DNA of 19,789 nucleotides, from NCBI GenBank assembly GCA_038203955.1, contig JBBRDK010000067.1:1-19789 (forward strand), given 5' to 3'. The notes under the pieces are model-generated. The model was not told the DNA's origin. It ran no database searches and saw only the letters and a list, made by a program, of their open reading frames with translations. Positions 8,045 to 15,193 of this stretch are shown piece after piece (the stretch's first letter is position 1; each line of letters opens with the position of its first letter). The translations under genes and the position numbers were made by a program. This DNA is from JALYUA01 sp038203955 (GTDB taxonomy: Bacteria; Acidobacteriota; Thermoanaerobaculia; UBA5066; Gp7-AA6).

Positions 8045-8976
8045 GACTCCTCCGAAGAAAGCAGGCGCGCCCCCGCCGGATCCACGGCGGCGACACGCGT
8101 CGCGGCGCGGACTCCGCGGGAGGCGTAGGCCTCGCGCATCGCGGCCGCGATCCGGTCCGCCATCTCCGCCCCCGCCGCGAACGCGAAGGCGGCGGGACCG
8201 CTGCCCGAGATCGAGCAGCCGAAGGCGCCCGCCGTGAGGGCGGCGGCCTTCGCCTCCGAAAATCCGGGCAGGAGGCCCGCGCGCGCGGGCTCGGCGATCC
8301 GGTCGTCGACGGACCGCCGCAGGAGAGCGAAGTCGCCCGAGGCGAGGGCCGCGACGAGCGCCCCGACGTTGGCCGCCTGGGAGAGCGCGGCGTCGCGGCT
8401 GACCGCGGAGGGCAGGCGCGCGCGGGCCTCGCCGGTCGAGAGCCGCTGGTCAGGCTCCGCCAGGACGACGAGGAGGTCCGGCGGGAACGCCAGCGCTACG
8501 AGGTCGAACGGGTCCATCGACCGGATCAGGACCACGCCTCCGAAGAGCGCGGCGGCGACGTTGTCCGCGTGGCGCCCTGAAACCGCCTCCTCCGCCTCCA
8601 GGCACGGCTCGAGAAGCTCCGCCCGCGAGAGAGGGGATCCGAGGAGCGCATTGGTCGCGAACGCCGCGGCGACCGCGGACGCCGCGCTCCCGCCCTGGCC
8701 GCCCGAGAGCGGCAGACCCTTCCGGACCTCGAGCATGACCCCCGTCGTAGAGGCGCCGGCTCTCTTCCGGACGCCCTCCGCGGCGATCCCGGCGGTATTC
8801 CGCCCGGGGTCGGAGGACAGCTCCGGATGGCCCGACGAGCGGATCACAAGGCGGCCTCCCTCGGCGGGGAACGCGGACACAACGTCGCCCCGTCCCGCGA
8901 GCGCGAGCCCGAGGAGGTCGAGCCCCGGGCCCACGTTGGCGACCGTCGCGGGGGCGAAGGCGTGGAAACCCGTCAT
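8041..8976 (-). CDS. thrB: Homoserine kinase
   Basis: This 311-residue GHMP-family kinase phosphorylates homoserine with ATP. The N-terminal AFAPATVANVGPGLDLLGLA (residues 6-25) is the family's first motif, and the ATP loop reads KGLPLSGGQGGSAAS at 86-100. The C-terminal GHMP motif is seen as SISGSGPAAFAFA. The ATG at 8976 overlaps the thrA stop by four bases (ATGA), which decides the start; the frame is open 180 codons further upstream but lies over thrA and carries no family sequence. The downstream overlap with thrC is also ATGA, so thrA, thrB and thrC are translated as a coupled set. Confidence 0.96.
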   Translation of the reverse strand: MTGFHAFAPATVANVGPGLDLLGLALAGRGDVVSAFPAEGGRLVIRSSGHPELSSDPGRNTAGIAAEGVRKRAGASTTGVMLEVRKGLPLSGGQGGSAASAVAAAFATNALLGSPLSRAELLEPCLEAEEAVSGRHADNVAAALFGGVVLIRSMDPFDLVALAFPPDLLVVLAEPDQRLSTGEARARLPSAVSRDAALSQAANVGALVAALASGDFALLRRSVDDRIAEPARAGLLPGFSEAKAAALTAGAFGCSISGSGPAAFAFAAGAEMADRIAAAMREAYASRGVRAATRVAAVDPAGARLLSSEES

Positions 8977-11477
8977 GCGCCGGCGAGTGTCGCGATGTCG
9001 TTGAAGATACCGCCCGCCGTGACCTCGAGGCCGGCTCCCGGCCCCTGGATGATGAGAGGGTTCGAACGGTAACGCGCCGTCGTGAACGCGACCTGGTTGT
9101 CGGTTCCAGCGAGGCTGCCGAACGGTTCCCCCGGCGCGACTTCGACCAGGCCCACGCGAATGCGGCGGCGCGTCACGGAGGCGACGTAGCGCAGGACTCT
9201 CTTCCGGGAACTCGCCCCTGCGACGCGGCGCTCCCACGCGAGATCCCACGACTCCAGTTGAGAGAGAAATCGCTCGAGCGGAATCCTCCGCGCGCGCTCG
9301 GGCACCAGGTTTTCGGCGGGGACGGCCTCCGGCTCGCCCGCGAATCCCAGAAGGCGGCCGAGAATCAGGGCCTTGCGACCCACGTCCGCGCCGGAGAGAT
9401 CGTCGCGGGGGTCCGGCTCCGCATAGCCCCGGCGGACCGCGGTCCGGACCGACTCCGAGAACTTGCGTCCCCGCTCGATTTCCGTGAGGAGAAACCCGAG
9501 CGTGCCGGAGAGGCAACCCTCAATCTTCGAGACGCGGTCGCCCGAGTCGATCAACTTGCGGTACGTATCGAGAATCGGAAGCCCCGCGCCGACGGTCGCC
9601 TCGAATCGGAGCCTCCGTCCATGGGCCTCGACGGCTTCCCGCACCGCGCTCGCGTCCCGGCGGCTGCCCGCGAGCGGCCGCTTGTTCGCGAGCACCAGGT
9701 CGAAGCCCGCGCGCGCGGCGCCTTCGAGAAGCGCGGCCGTGTCCTCCGCCGTCACGTCCACGAGGATGGGCCGCGAGAGAGCGTGCTCGGCGAGCGACGC
9801 AATGGCGTCCCCGGCGGAGCGCCGCGGAGCTCCAGAGGCGGAGGCGACCGAGCCCGTCCGCGATTTCGCGGCGAGCGCGCGTGCCAGCGTCCGGGACGAG
9901 AGCCCCTCGGGCCGGAAAAGCACGCCGCCGCGGTCGATGACCGCGACGAGCCGGACGCGATGTCCGCGCGCGACGAGAAGCCTCGCGAGCGTGCGGCCCA
10001 CCTGCCCGAACCCGAGGAGGGCGACGTCCGCGCGGACATTTTCCTCTGCGGCCCCGCCGCCGATCTTCGCGAGCTGGAAGGCCTCGTGGATCCGTCTCTG
10101 CGCCTCCGCCGCCTGCGCCGAGGAGACGACGAAAGAGATGTTCAGCTCGGAAGAGCCCTGGGCGATGGCCACGACGTTGATTCTGGCGCGAGCCAGCGGA
10201 GCGAAGACGCGCGAGGCGATTCCCGGAGTGCCTGCCATGCCGAGACCCACCACGGAAATCGTCGCGAGGTCCGGAGAGACCTCCACGCCGTCGAGCTCGC
10301 CGCGCTCGAGCTCGCCCGAAAACGCGGCGCGGAGGCTCTCCCGCGCGAGCTCGGCGTGGTCCGAGGGAACGGACAGACAGATCGAATGCTCGGAGGAGGC
10401 CTGCGAGATAAGCGAAACCGAAATCGATTCCTGCTGCAGGGCGCCGAAGGTGCGCGCCGCGATGCCGGGCACCCCCAGCATCCCGTTTCCCGTCACGGTG
10501 ACCAGTGCCTGACCCGGCATCGCGGAGATGGCCTTCACCGGATAGCCGGCCAGAGTCCGGCGGCGGGAAATCTCGGTTCCGGCGCGGCCGGGGTCCGAAA
10601 AAGGGCGGACGAACACAGGCACCCGGCGGCCGGCCAGCGGGATCAGGGCGCGGGGCTGGAGAACGCGCGCCCCGTAGTAGGCGAGCTCCGCGGCCTCCCG
10701 CACGTTCAACTGGGGGATGACGCGGGCGTCGGGAACTACGCGGGGATCCGCGGTCAGAAATCCCGGGACGTCCTTCCAGAGGAGGACCGCGCGGGCTGAA
10801 AGCGCGCGGCCGAGGAGCGTGGCCGTCAGGTCCGATCCCCCCCGGCCGAGCGTGACGGCTCGGCCGTCGGGCGCCGTGCCGGCGAACCCGGGCACCACCG
10901 GAGTGATCCTTGCGTCCAGCAGGGGCCGGATCCGGCGGCGTACGTTGCGGTCCGTCTGGAGCAGGTCGGGAAACGCCTGGCCGGCCCGCCCGTCCGTTGC
11001 GATCAGGCCGACGGCGTCGACGTACTCGGAGGGAATCCCGCGCTCCGCCATGCCCGCGGCGAAAATACGGGCCGCCAGCTGTTCGCCGCGCACGAGGATG
11101 TGATCCACGCCCGACGGGGAGAGCTCGCGGAGGAAACGCGGAGCGCGAGCGAGCCCCTCGACCTCGGCAAACTCCCGATCGACCTCCTCCAGGATGCGCT
11201 TGCGCGCGGGCGCGCGGAGGAGAACGGCTTTCGCCGCGGCCCGGTAGCGGTCCCGGAGACGACGAACGCCCTCGCGAGCCGGCGCTTCTCTTTCCCGGGC
11301 GAGGCTCCGGCCGAGCGCGAGCAGCGCGTCCGTCACGCCGGCAAAGGCCGATACGACGACGACTGCCGGAGCGGAGGCCGACTCGACGAGCGACAGTGCG
11401 TGCGCGAGCGCTCTTCCGTCCGCGAGCGAAGCTCCGCCGAACTTGTGGATCGTCGGAGCCTGGGTCGATTTTCGCAA
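8973..11477 (-). CDS. thrA: Bifunctional aspartate kinase / homoserine dehydrogenase
   Basis: This 834-residue fusion catalyses the first and third steps from aspartate towards threonine. The aspartokinase part (about 10-305) begins IHKFGGASLADG and contains LGRGGSDLTA at 210-219. Two ACT regulatory modules follow at about 320-465 (each with a GxxGxxGIA-type turn), the usual site of allosteric feedback by threonine. The homoserine dehydrogenase part starts near 483 with the NAD(P) fingerprint GFGQVG at 489-494 and holds LANKRPLA and the catalytic segment YAEPDPRDDLSG at 685-696 followed by DVGRK. The only usable start is a TTG at 11477, three codons after an in-frame TAA, and I see no clear Shine-Dalgarno. 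The length matches ThrA/MetL proteins. No leader peptide or attenuator for threonine was found upstream. Confidence 0.95.
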   Translation of the reverse strand: MRKSTQAPTIHKFGGASLADGRALAHALSLVESASAPAVVVVSAFAGVTDALLALGRSLAREREAPAREGVRRLRDRYRAAAKAVLLRAPARKRILEEVDREFAEVEGLARAPRFLRELSPSGVDHILVRGEQLAARIFAAGMAERGIPSEYVDAVGLIATDGRAGQAFPDLLQTDRNVRRRIRPLLDARITPVVPGFAGTAPDGRAVTLGRGGSDLTATLLGRALSARAVLLWKDVPGFLTADPRVVPDARVIPQLNVREAAELAYYGARVLQPRALIPLAGRRVPVFVRPFSDPGRAGTEISRRRTLAGYPVKAISAMPGQALVTVTGNGMLGVPGIAARTFGALQQESISVSLISQASSEHSICLSVPSDHAELARESLRAAFSGELERGELDGVEVSPDLATISVVGLGMAGTPGIASRVFAPLARARINVVAIAQGSSELNISFVVSSAQAAEAQRRIHEAFQLAKIGGGAAEENVRADVALLGFGQVGRTLARLLVARGHRVRLVAVIDRGGVLFRPEGLSSRTLARALAAKSRTGSVASASGAPRRSAGDAIASLAEHALSRPILVDVTAEDTAALLEGAARAGFDLVLANKRPLAGSRRDASAVREAVEAHGRRLRFEATVGAGLPILDTYRKLIDSGDRVSKIEGCLSGTLGFLLTEIERGRKFSESVRTAVRRGYAEPDPRDDLSGADVGRKALILGRLLGFAGEPEAVPAENLVPERARRIPLERFLSQLESWDLAWERRVAGASSRKRVLRYVASVTRRRIRVGLVEVAPGEPFGSLAGTDNQVAFTTARYRSNPLIIQGPGAGLEVTAGGIFNDIATLAGA

Positions 11478-11502
11478 CTCGCGGGATTATCGCCGAAGAC
11501 GC

Positions 11503-11895
11503 TCAGCCTCCCTCGGGCGCATAGGAGGCGATACCGTTGCCGAACGACCAATTCTCCTTCGGGACTTCCGTGAGTGTGATGAGAATGTCCTCCCGCCGCA
11601 CGCGCGGGTCCGCGGCGAGGTTCTCGGCGATCCGGCGATAGAGAGCCCGCTTCTTCTCGAGCGTGCGGCCCGTGTTCAGGGTGATCTGGATCACGAGAAA
11701 TCCGGCTCCCCGGTCGATTCCGAGATAGCCGGGGTCGTAGATCAACTCGTCGGCCGCGTGCTCGGAAAAGATCTGGAAGCGGTCGTTTGCCGGAACGTCG
11801 ATCGTGTCCACCATCGCCCGGTGGATTCCCTCTCCGATCGCGGCGCGGAAGGCAGGCGTCTGTCCCTTACGAATCGAGACGCGAACGAGCGGCAT
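11503..11895 (-). CDS. Tautomerase-superfamily protein
   Basis: This 130-residue protein starts Met-Pro-Leu-Val-Arg-Val; Pro2, exposed after Met removal, is the catalytic base in tautomerases of the 4-oxalocrotonate tautomerase / malonate semialdehyde decarboxylase superfamily. Features typical of the longer tautomerase type are DVPANDRFQIFSEH and the second beta-alpha-beta unit with LVIQITLNTGRT and KRALYRRIAENL. The substrate is not identifiable. It is the first gene on this strand before thrA, with a 25-base gap, so it may share the threonine-agmatine transcript, though it has no known role in that pathway. The ATG at 11895 is preceded by a purine-rich GGGGGAAA. Confidence 0.85.
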   Translation of the reverse strand: MPLVRVSIRKGQTPAFRAAIGEGIHRAMVDTIDVPANDRFQIFSEHAADELIYDPGYLGIDRGAGFLVIQITLNTGRTLEKKRALYRRIAENLAADPRVRREDILITLTEVPKENWSFGNGIASYAPEGG

Positions 11896-11912
11896 CGTTT
11901 CCCCCGAGAAAG

Positions 11913-11918
11913 ATTCTA
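11913..11918 (-). promoter_or_regulatory. Possible -10 element for the tautomerase-thr-agu transcript
   Basis: On the minus strand the hexamer TAGAAT lies 17 bases before the tautomerase ATG, close to the TATAAT consensus in an otherwise GC-rich context. The position where a -35 would fall is inside a heptamer repeat and shows no good TTGACA match. The leader would be very short. This is a suggestion only. Confidence 0.3.
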
Positions 11919-11922
11919 AAGG

Positions 11923-11964
11923 GAGTCGAGAGTTGAGAGTTCAGAGTTGAGAGTCGGGAGTCGA
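11923..11964. repeat. Six tandem 7-bp repeats (GAGTYGA)
   Basis: Six consecutive heptamers read GAGTCGA, GAGTTGA, GAGTTCA, GAGTTGA, GAGTCGG and GAGTCGA without a gap, followed by a degraded copy GCGTTCC. The unit is the reverse complement, after rotation, of the CTCRACT unit at 16488-16522, so the two arrays are the same family in opposite orientation. It sits between the tautomerase start and the terminator of the small-protein gene, overlapping the possible promoter region of the tautomerase. Confidence 0.85.
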
Positions 11965-11984
11965 GCGTTCCGCGCAAAACGAAA

Positions 11985-12010
11985 GCGGGCGGGGCCGCTG
12001 CCCCGCCCGC
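11985..12010 (-). terminator. Rho-independent terminator, possibly bidirectional
   Basis: A perfect 11-bp stem (GCGGGCGGGGC paired with GCCCCGCCCGC) encloses a 4-base loop. On the minus strand it is followed by TTTCGTTTTG, and on the plus strand by CTTTTC, so it can work in both directions. It lies 58 bases downstream of the 76-codon gene on the minus strand, whose transcript it most plausibly ends. This separates that gene from the tautomerase-thr-agu set. Confidence 0.82.
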
Positions 12011-12068
12011 CTTTTCATCATCTCTTCAATCGTTTTCGTTCTTCCCCGCCTCCCGCCTGCCGCCCGGT

Positions 12069-12299
12069 TCAGTCGAGTTGCAGGTCGAGGTTGTTGTCCC
12101 TGTCGGCATTGGCGAGCTGCGAGGGGGCGGTCTCGACGGGGGCGGCCGTGTCGACCGACGGCTTGTTTGTCACGTTCGCGGAGGTTCCTCCCATCGAGAG
12201 GAGGGCGACGGCGATCAACGCCAGCCCCATCCCCGCACCCATCCCGCCTTCTTTCCAACCGTTCCGGCTCTTCGACGCGCTCAACTTCGTCTCCACCAT
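12069..12299 (-). CDS. Small membrane-anchored or secreted protein, unknown function
   Basis: I do not recognise this 76-residue protein. It has a basic N-terminus (residues 1-18, KLSASKSRNGWKEGG), a Gly/Met/Ala-rich hydrophobic segment at about 19-36 (GMGAGMGLALIAVALLSMGG), and then a polar tail rich in Thr, Pro and Ala that ends in the acidic DRDNNLDLQLD. This fits a signal peptide, possibly cleaved after TSA, or one membrane anchor with the tail in the periplasm. The ATG at 12299 is chosen because a perfect AAGGAGG (12305-12311) lies five bases before it; another in-frame ATG at 12323 would have essentially no leader. It is a single-gene unit: a sigma-54 promoter and tandem palindromes lie upstream and a strong terminator downstream. 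I infer that it is made only under a specific signal read by the neighbouring activator. Confidence 0.75.
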   Translation of the reverse strand: MVETKLSASKSRNGWKEGGMGAGMGLALIAVALLSMGGTSANVTNKPSVDTAAPVETAPSQLANADRDNNLDLQLD

Positions 12300-12335
12300 G
12301 ACCGCCTCCTTGTGTTGGCCCACGCCGGGAGAGAG

Positions 12336-12351
12336 AGCAAGGCGACCGCCA
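12336..12351 (-). promoter_or_regulatory. Sigma-54 (RpoN) -24/-12 promoter
   Basis: The minus strand reads TGGCGGTCGCCTTGCT. It matches the consensus TGGCAC-N5-TTGCW at TGGC and TTGCT, with exactly the required 10 bases between the invariant GG and GC. Transcription would start near 12325, giving a 25-base leader that carries AAGGAGG before the ATG of the small protein. A sigma-54 activator gene and tandem palindromes lie just upstream, which supports the call. Confidence 0.72.
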
Positions 12352-12435
12352 CGGGGTTGCGCGGAGCCGCGAAGCGCGGATCTTCTTCGGCGCCAGAGAG
12401 ATGCGAACAGAGAGTCCTCGTGAGAGACCCGGCCC

Positions 12436-12472
12436 GTCCAGTTTCCGGACTACGGCGTTCCAGCTTCTGGAC
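12436..12472 (-). promoter_or_regulatory. Tandem palindromes, probable activator-binding sites (UAS)
   Basis: Two 15-base imperfect palindromes fit GTCCAG-N3-CTGGAC: GTCCAGTTTCCGGAC at 12436-12450 and TTCCAGCTTCTGGAC at 12458-12472 (plus-strand reading). Each differs from the consensus at one position. Their centres are 22 bases apart, two helical turns, so both face the same side of the helix. They lie about 118 and 140 bases upstream of the predicted sigma-54 start, the usual distance for enhancer-binding activators, and begin seven bases after the activator gene ends. Confidence 0.65.
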
Positions 12473-12478
12473 AGTCTC

Positions 12479-13861
12479 CTAGTTCCGGGAGACGCCCAGG
12501 CCGTACTTGCGGATCTTCTGGTACAGGGAGCTGCGGGAGATCCCGAGAGAGTGTGCGGCACGCTCGACTCGTCCCCCCTCCACCTGCAGCGCCCGGCGGA
12601 TCAGGTCCTTCTCGGTCTCGAGGAGACTCAGGTCCTGGCGGCCCGCCCGGTCCGGGGGCGTCGAGGCCTCGAAGCCGAGCTCGGCGGCGCCGATCTCGCC
12701 CCCGTGCGAGAGAAGCGCCGCCCGTTCGAGGACGTTGCGAAGCTCGCGGACGTTTCCCGGCCAGGGATATCCGCTCAGCCTCTCGAGCGCCGCCGGAGCC
12801 AGGCCCAGCGAATCGCGGCCGAGCTCCCGCCCGATGTCTTCCAGGAGGGAAAGAGCGAGGTCCGGCACGTCCTCGGGGCGCGAGCGCAGGGGCGGGATCT
12901 CCAGGACGACGGTGTTGATCCGGAAGTAGAGGTCCGGGCGGAACCGCTTCTTCTCGACGAGCGCCGCCAGGTTCTCATGAGACGCAGCGACGAGGCGAAT
13001 GTCCACCTGCCGTTCGCGCACGTCGCCCAGCCGCCGGAATTTCTTCTCTTCGAGGACCTTCAGCAGCTTCGGCTGGACGGACAGAGGAACGTCTCCGATC
13101 TCGTCTAAGAAGAGCGTTCCCCGATGGGCCACCTCGAGCAGACCGAGCTTGGCCGCGACGGCCCCCGTGAAGGCGCCCTTCTCATGCCCGAAGAGCTCGC
13201 TCTCAAGAAACTCCGGCGAAAGACCGGCGCAGTTCAGGTCGAGGAAACACTCCTCCGACCGGGATCCGTTGCGGTGAAGCCACGCCGCGAGGATGCCTTT
13301 GCCCGTTCCCGTCTCGCCGTGGATCAGGACGGGGGCGCTGGCGTCCGCGACGCGGCGCGCGCGCTCGGCCAACAGGCGGATGGCCGGCCCGGTTCCCCGG
13401 AACGGGTCGATGCGCTCGCGCCTGGTCCTTGCCTCTTCCCGGAGCGCGCGGCGGCGGTTGCGCGCGTTGTCGAGCACGCGGTCGACGACGAGGAGAAACG
13501 CCGCGATCTGCACGGGCTTCGTCAGGAACTGCTCGGCGCCCTCCTGCAGCGCGAGCGCCGCGAGCTCCAGTTCCTCGTAACGGGCGAGAACGATACACGG
13601 CGCCCCGGGATCGATTCTCTTCAGCTCGCGCAGCAGGTCGATCGCCGAGCCATCGGGAAGCTGCGCGGCCAGCACCGTGAGGTCGGGCCTCGCGGCGCCG
13701 AAGGACTCGATAGCGACCCGGGAGGACGCCGCCTCGGCCGCCTCGTATCCGTCGATCTGCAGGATCCTCTGCAGGCTCTCCCGCAGAGCGGCGTCCGCGT
13801 CGACGAGCAGCACGCGCGGCGGTCGCGCGCCATCCCGCCCGGCGTCGGGACGCCCGCTCAT
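12479..13861 (-). CDS. Sigma-54-dependent activator with degenerate receiver domain
   Basis: This 460-residue NtrC/AtoC-type regulator has a receiver domain (about 15-130), an AAA+ domain (about 155-390) and a Fis-type DNA-binding helix-turn-helix (about 415-455, ending AAHSLGISRSSLYQKIRKYG). The AAA+ part is intact: Walker A GETGTGKG at 182-189, the sigma-54-contacting GAFTGA at 229-234, Walker B TLFLDEIGD at 249-257, and the conserved FRINTVVLEIPPLR with following RPEDV. The receiver looks inactive for phosphorylation: the acceptor position in PDLTVLAAQLPDG is Ala65, the conserved Thr/Ser is Ala93, and the second acidic residue after Asp21 is Ala22, although Lys115 remains. The ATG at 13861 overlaps the glcF stop as ATGA, which fixes the start; the long open frame upstream is a shadow of glcF. 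No histidine kinase is nearby. Confidence 0.93.
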   Translation of the reverse strand: MSGRPDAGRDGARPPRVLLVDADAALRESLQRILQIDGYEAAEAASSRVAIESFGAARPDLTVLAAQLPDGSAIDLLRELKRIDPGAPCIVLARYEELELAALALQEGAEQFLTKPVQIAAFLLVVDRVLDNARNRRRALREEARTRRERIDPFRGTGPAIRLLAERARRVADASAPVLIHGETGTGKGILAAWLHRNGSRSEECFLDLNCAGLSPEFLESELFGHEKGAFTGAVAAKLGLLEVAHRGTLFLDEIGDVPLSVQPKLLKVLEEKKFRRLGDVRERQVDIRLVAASHENLAALVEKKRFRPDLYFRINTVVLEIPPLRSRPEDVPDLALSLLEDIGRELGRDSLGLAPAALERLSGYPWPGNVRELRNVLERAALLSHGGEIGAAELGFEASTPPDRAGRQDLSLLETEKDLIRRALQVEGGRVERAAHSLGISRSSLYQKIRKYGLGVSRN

Positions 13862-15192
13862 CGCGCCGGAAAGCTCGCGCCCCGGAGGGAAGCGTCCAGG
13901 ATCTCGATCGGATGCGCCGCCGGCAGGTCGACGCCGCGCTGCCTCAAAATCTTCTGGATCTGGAGCGTGCATCCCGGGTTGGCCGAAACCAGCAGGTCCG
14001 CGCCGGTCGAGAGCACGTTGTCGGCCTTGCGCCCGCCGATCTCGTCGGCGCTGGCGGGCTCCGTCAGATTGTAGATCCCCGCGCTGCCGCAGCACTGGTC
14101 GCCATCCGGCACCTCGAGGATCTCGAGCCCGGGGATCCCGCGCAGCAGGAGCCGCGGCGGCTCGCGGACGCGCTGCGCGTGCGCGAGATGGCAGGCGTCG
14201 TGATACGCGACGCGCAGGGGGATCGGATGCCGCGGGGCGGCGGGCCCGAGCGCGGCGAGGAACTCCGTCACGTCCCGGACTCTCGCGGAGAACGCGGCCG
14301 CGCGTTCCGCCCAGGCCGGGTCGGCGGCGAAGAGGCGCCCGTAATCCTTGAGGTGCGAACCGCAACCGGCGGCGTTGACGACGACGGCGTCGAGACGCTG
14401 GCCTTCGAACCGCTCGATCAGGGCCCGCGCGAAGGCGAGCGCCTCGCCGTCTCTTCCGGCGTGCATCGAGAGCGCCCCGCAGCAGCCCTGGCCCGCCGGG
14501 ACTGCGACCTCGCATCCTTCGGCCGACAGAGCGCGCACAGTGGCCTGGTTGACCCCGGGAAAGAAGATCCTCTGCACGCAGCCCGACACCAGGCCCACCC
14601 GCGCGCGCGCCGCCGAGACGGCCTCCGTGAGCGCCGGAACGTCCGATGACCCCGCGCCTCCCGCCACCGACGGCATCAGGGTCTCCAGCTGCGCGAGCCT
14701 CCGCGGCAGGATCGCGAGAAGCCCGGAGGCGCGCACGACCCGCTGCAGTCCGGTCGAGGCATAGAGGCCGAGAAGGCGGCGCACGACCTTCAGCCGCTCC
14801 GGATAGGGAAACAGAAGAAACAGGAATCCCCGATACAGACGGTCGAAGATCGGGCGCCGGTACTCCTTCTCGATGGCGGCGCGGGTCTCCTCAATCAAGA
14901 CGTCGTACCGAACTCCGGAAGGGCACGCGGTCACGCAGCCCATACAGCCGAGGCAGCGATCGAAGTGCGCGACGACGGTGTCGGTGAACGCGAGCGTCCC
15001 CTCGGCGAGCCCGCGCATGAGGTCGATTCGCCCGCGCGGGGAGTCCATCTCCTCGCTCCAGGAGTTGTAGGTCGGGCAGGCGGGAAGGCAGAACCCGCAA
15101 TGCACGCAATCGTCGATCAGCGTGCGCGGACCGTGGACCGCGCCGTCCTCGGTGCCTGGCAGCAGACCGTGCGGGCCGCTCTCGACGACCAC
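13858..15192 (-). CDS. glcF: Glycolate oxidase iron-sulfur subunit
   Basis: This 444-residue subunit passes electrons from the flavin subunits of glycolate oxidase (dehydrogenase) to the respiratory chain at the inner membrane. Two ferredoxin-type clusters are visible: CVHCGFCLPACP (Cys29, 32, 35, 39) and CLGCMGCVTACP (Cys80, 83, 86, 90). The C-terminal half has two Cys-rich CCG domains, with QGCCGALSMHAG and DQCCGSAGIYN, as in GlcF and heterodisulfide-reductase subunit B. The start is a GTG at 15192, one base after the glcE stop, so the two are tightly coupled. Its length and order (D-E-F) match the E. coli glycolate operon. Confidence 0.95.
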   Translation of the reverse strand: MVVESGPHGLLPGTEDGAVHGPRTLIDDCVHCGFCLPACPTYNSWSEEMDSPRGRIDLMRGLAEGTLAFTDTVVAHFDRCLGCMGCVTACPSGVRYDVLIEETRAAIEKEYRRPIFDRLYRGFLFLLFPYPERLKVVRRLLGLYASTGLQRVVRASGLLAILPRRLAQLETLMPSVAGGAGSSDVPALTEAVSAARARVGLVSGCVQRIFFPGVNQATVRALSAEGCEVAVPAGQGCCGALSMHAGRDGEALAFARALIERFEGQRLDAVVVNAAGCGSHLKDYGRLFAADPAWAERAAAFSARVRDVTEFLAALGPAAPRHPIPLRVAYHDACHLAHAQRVREPPRLLLRGIPGLEILEVPDGDQCCGSAGIYNLTEPASADEIGGRKADNVLSTGADLLVSANPGCTLQIQKILRQRGVDLPAAHPIEILDASLRGASFPAR

Positions 15193-15193
15193 G

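Noticed and set aside
12367..12379. Palindrome CCGCG-AAG-CGCGG between the UAS and the sigma-54 promoter
   Set aside because: It is short and purely G/C, expected by chance in this composition; it does not match the tandem sites.
13862..14515. N-terminal extension of the sigma-54 activator
   Set aside because: The open frame upstream overlaps glcF in another frame; the ATG at 13861 in an ATGA overlap starts directly before the receiver domain.
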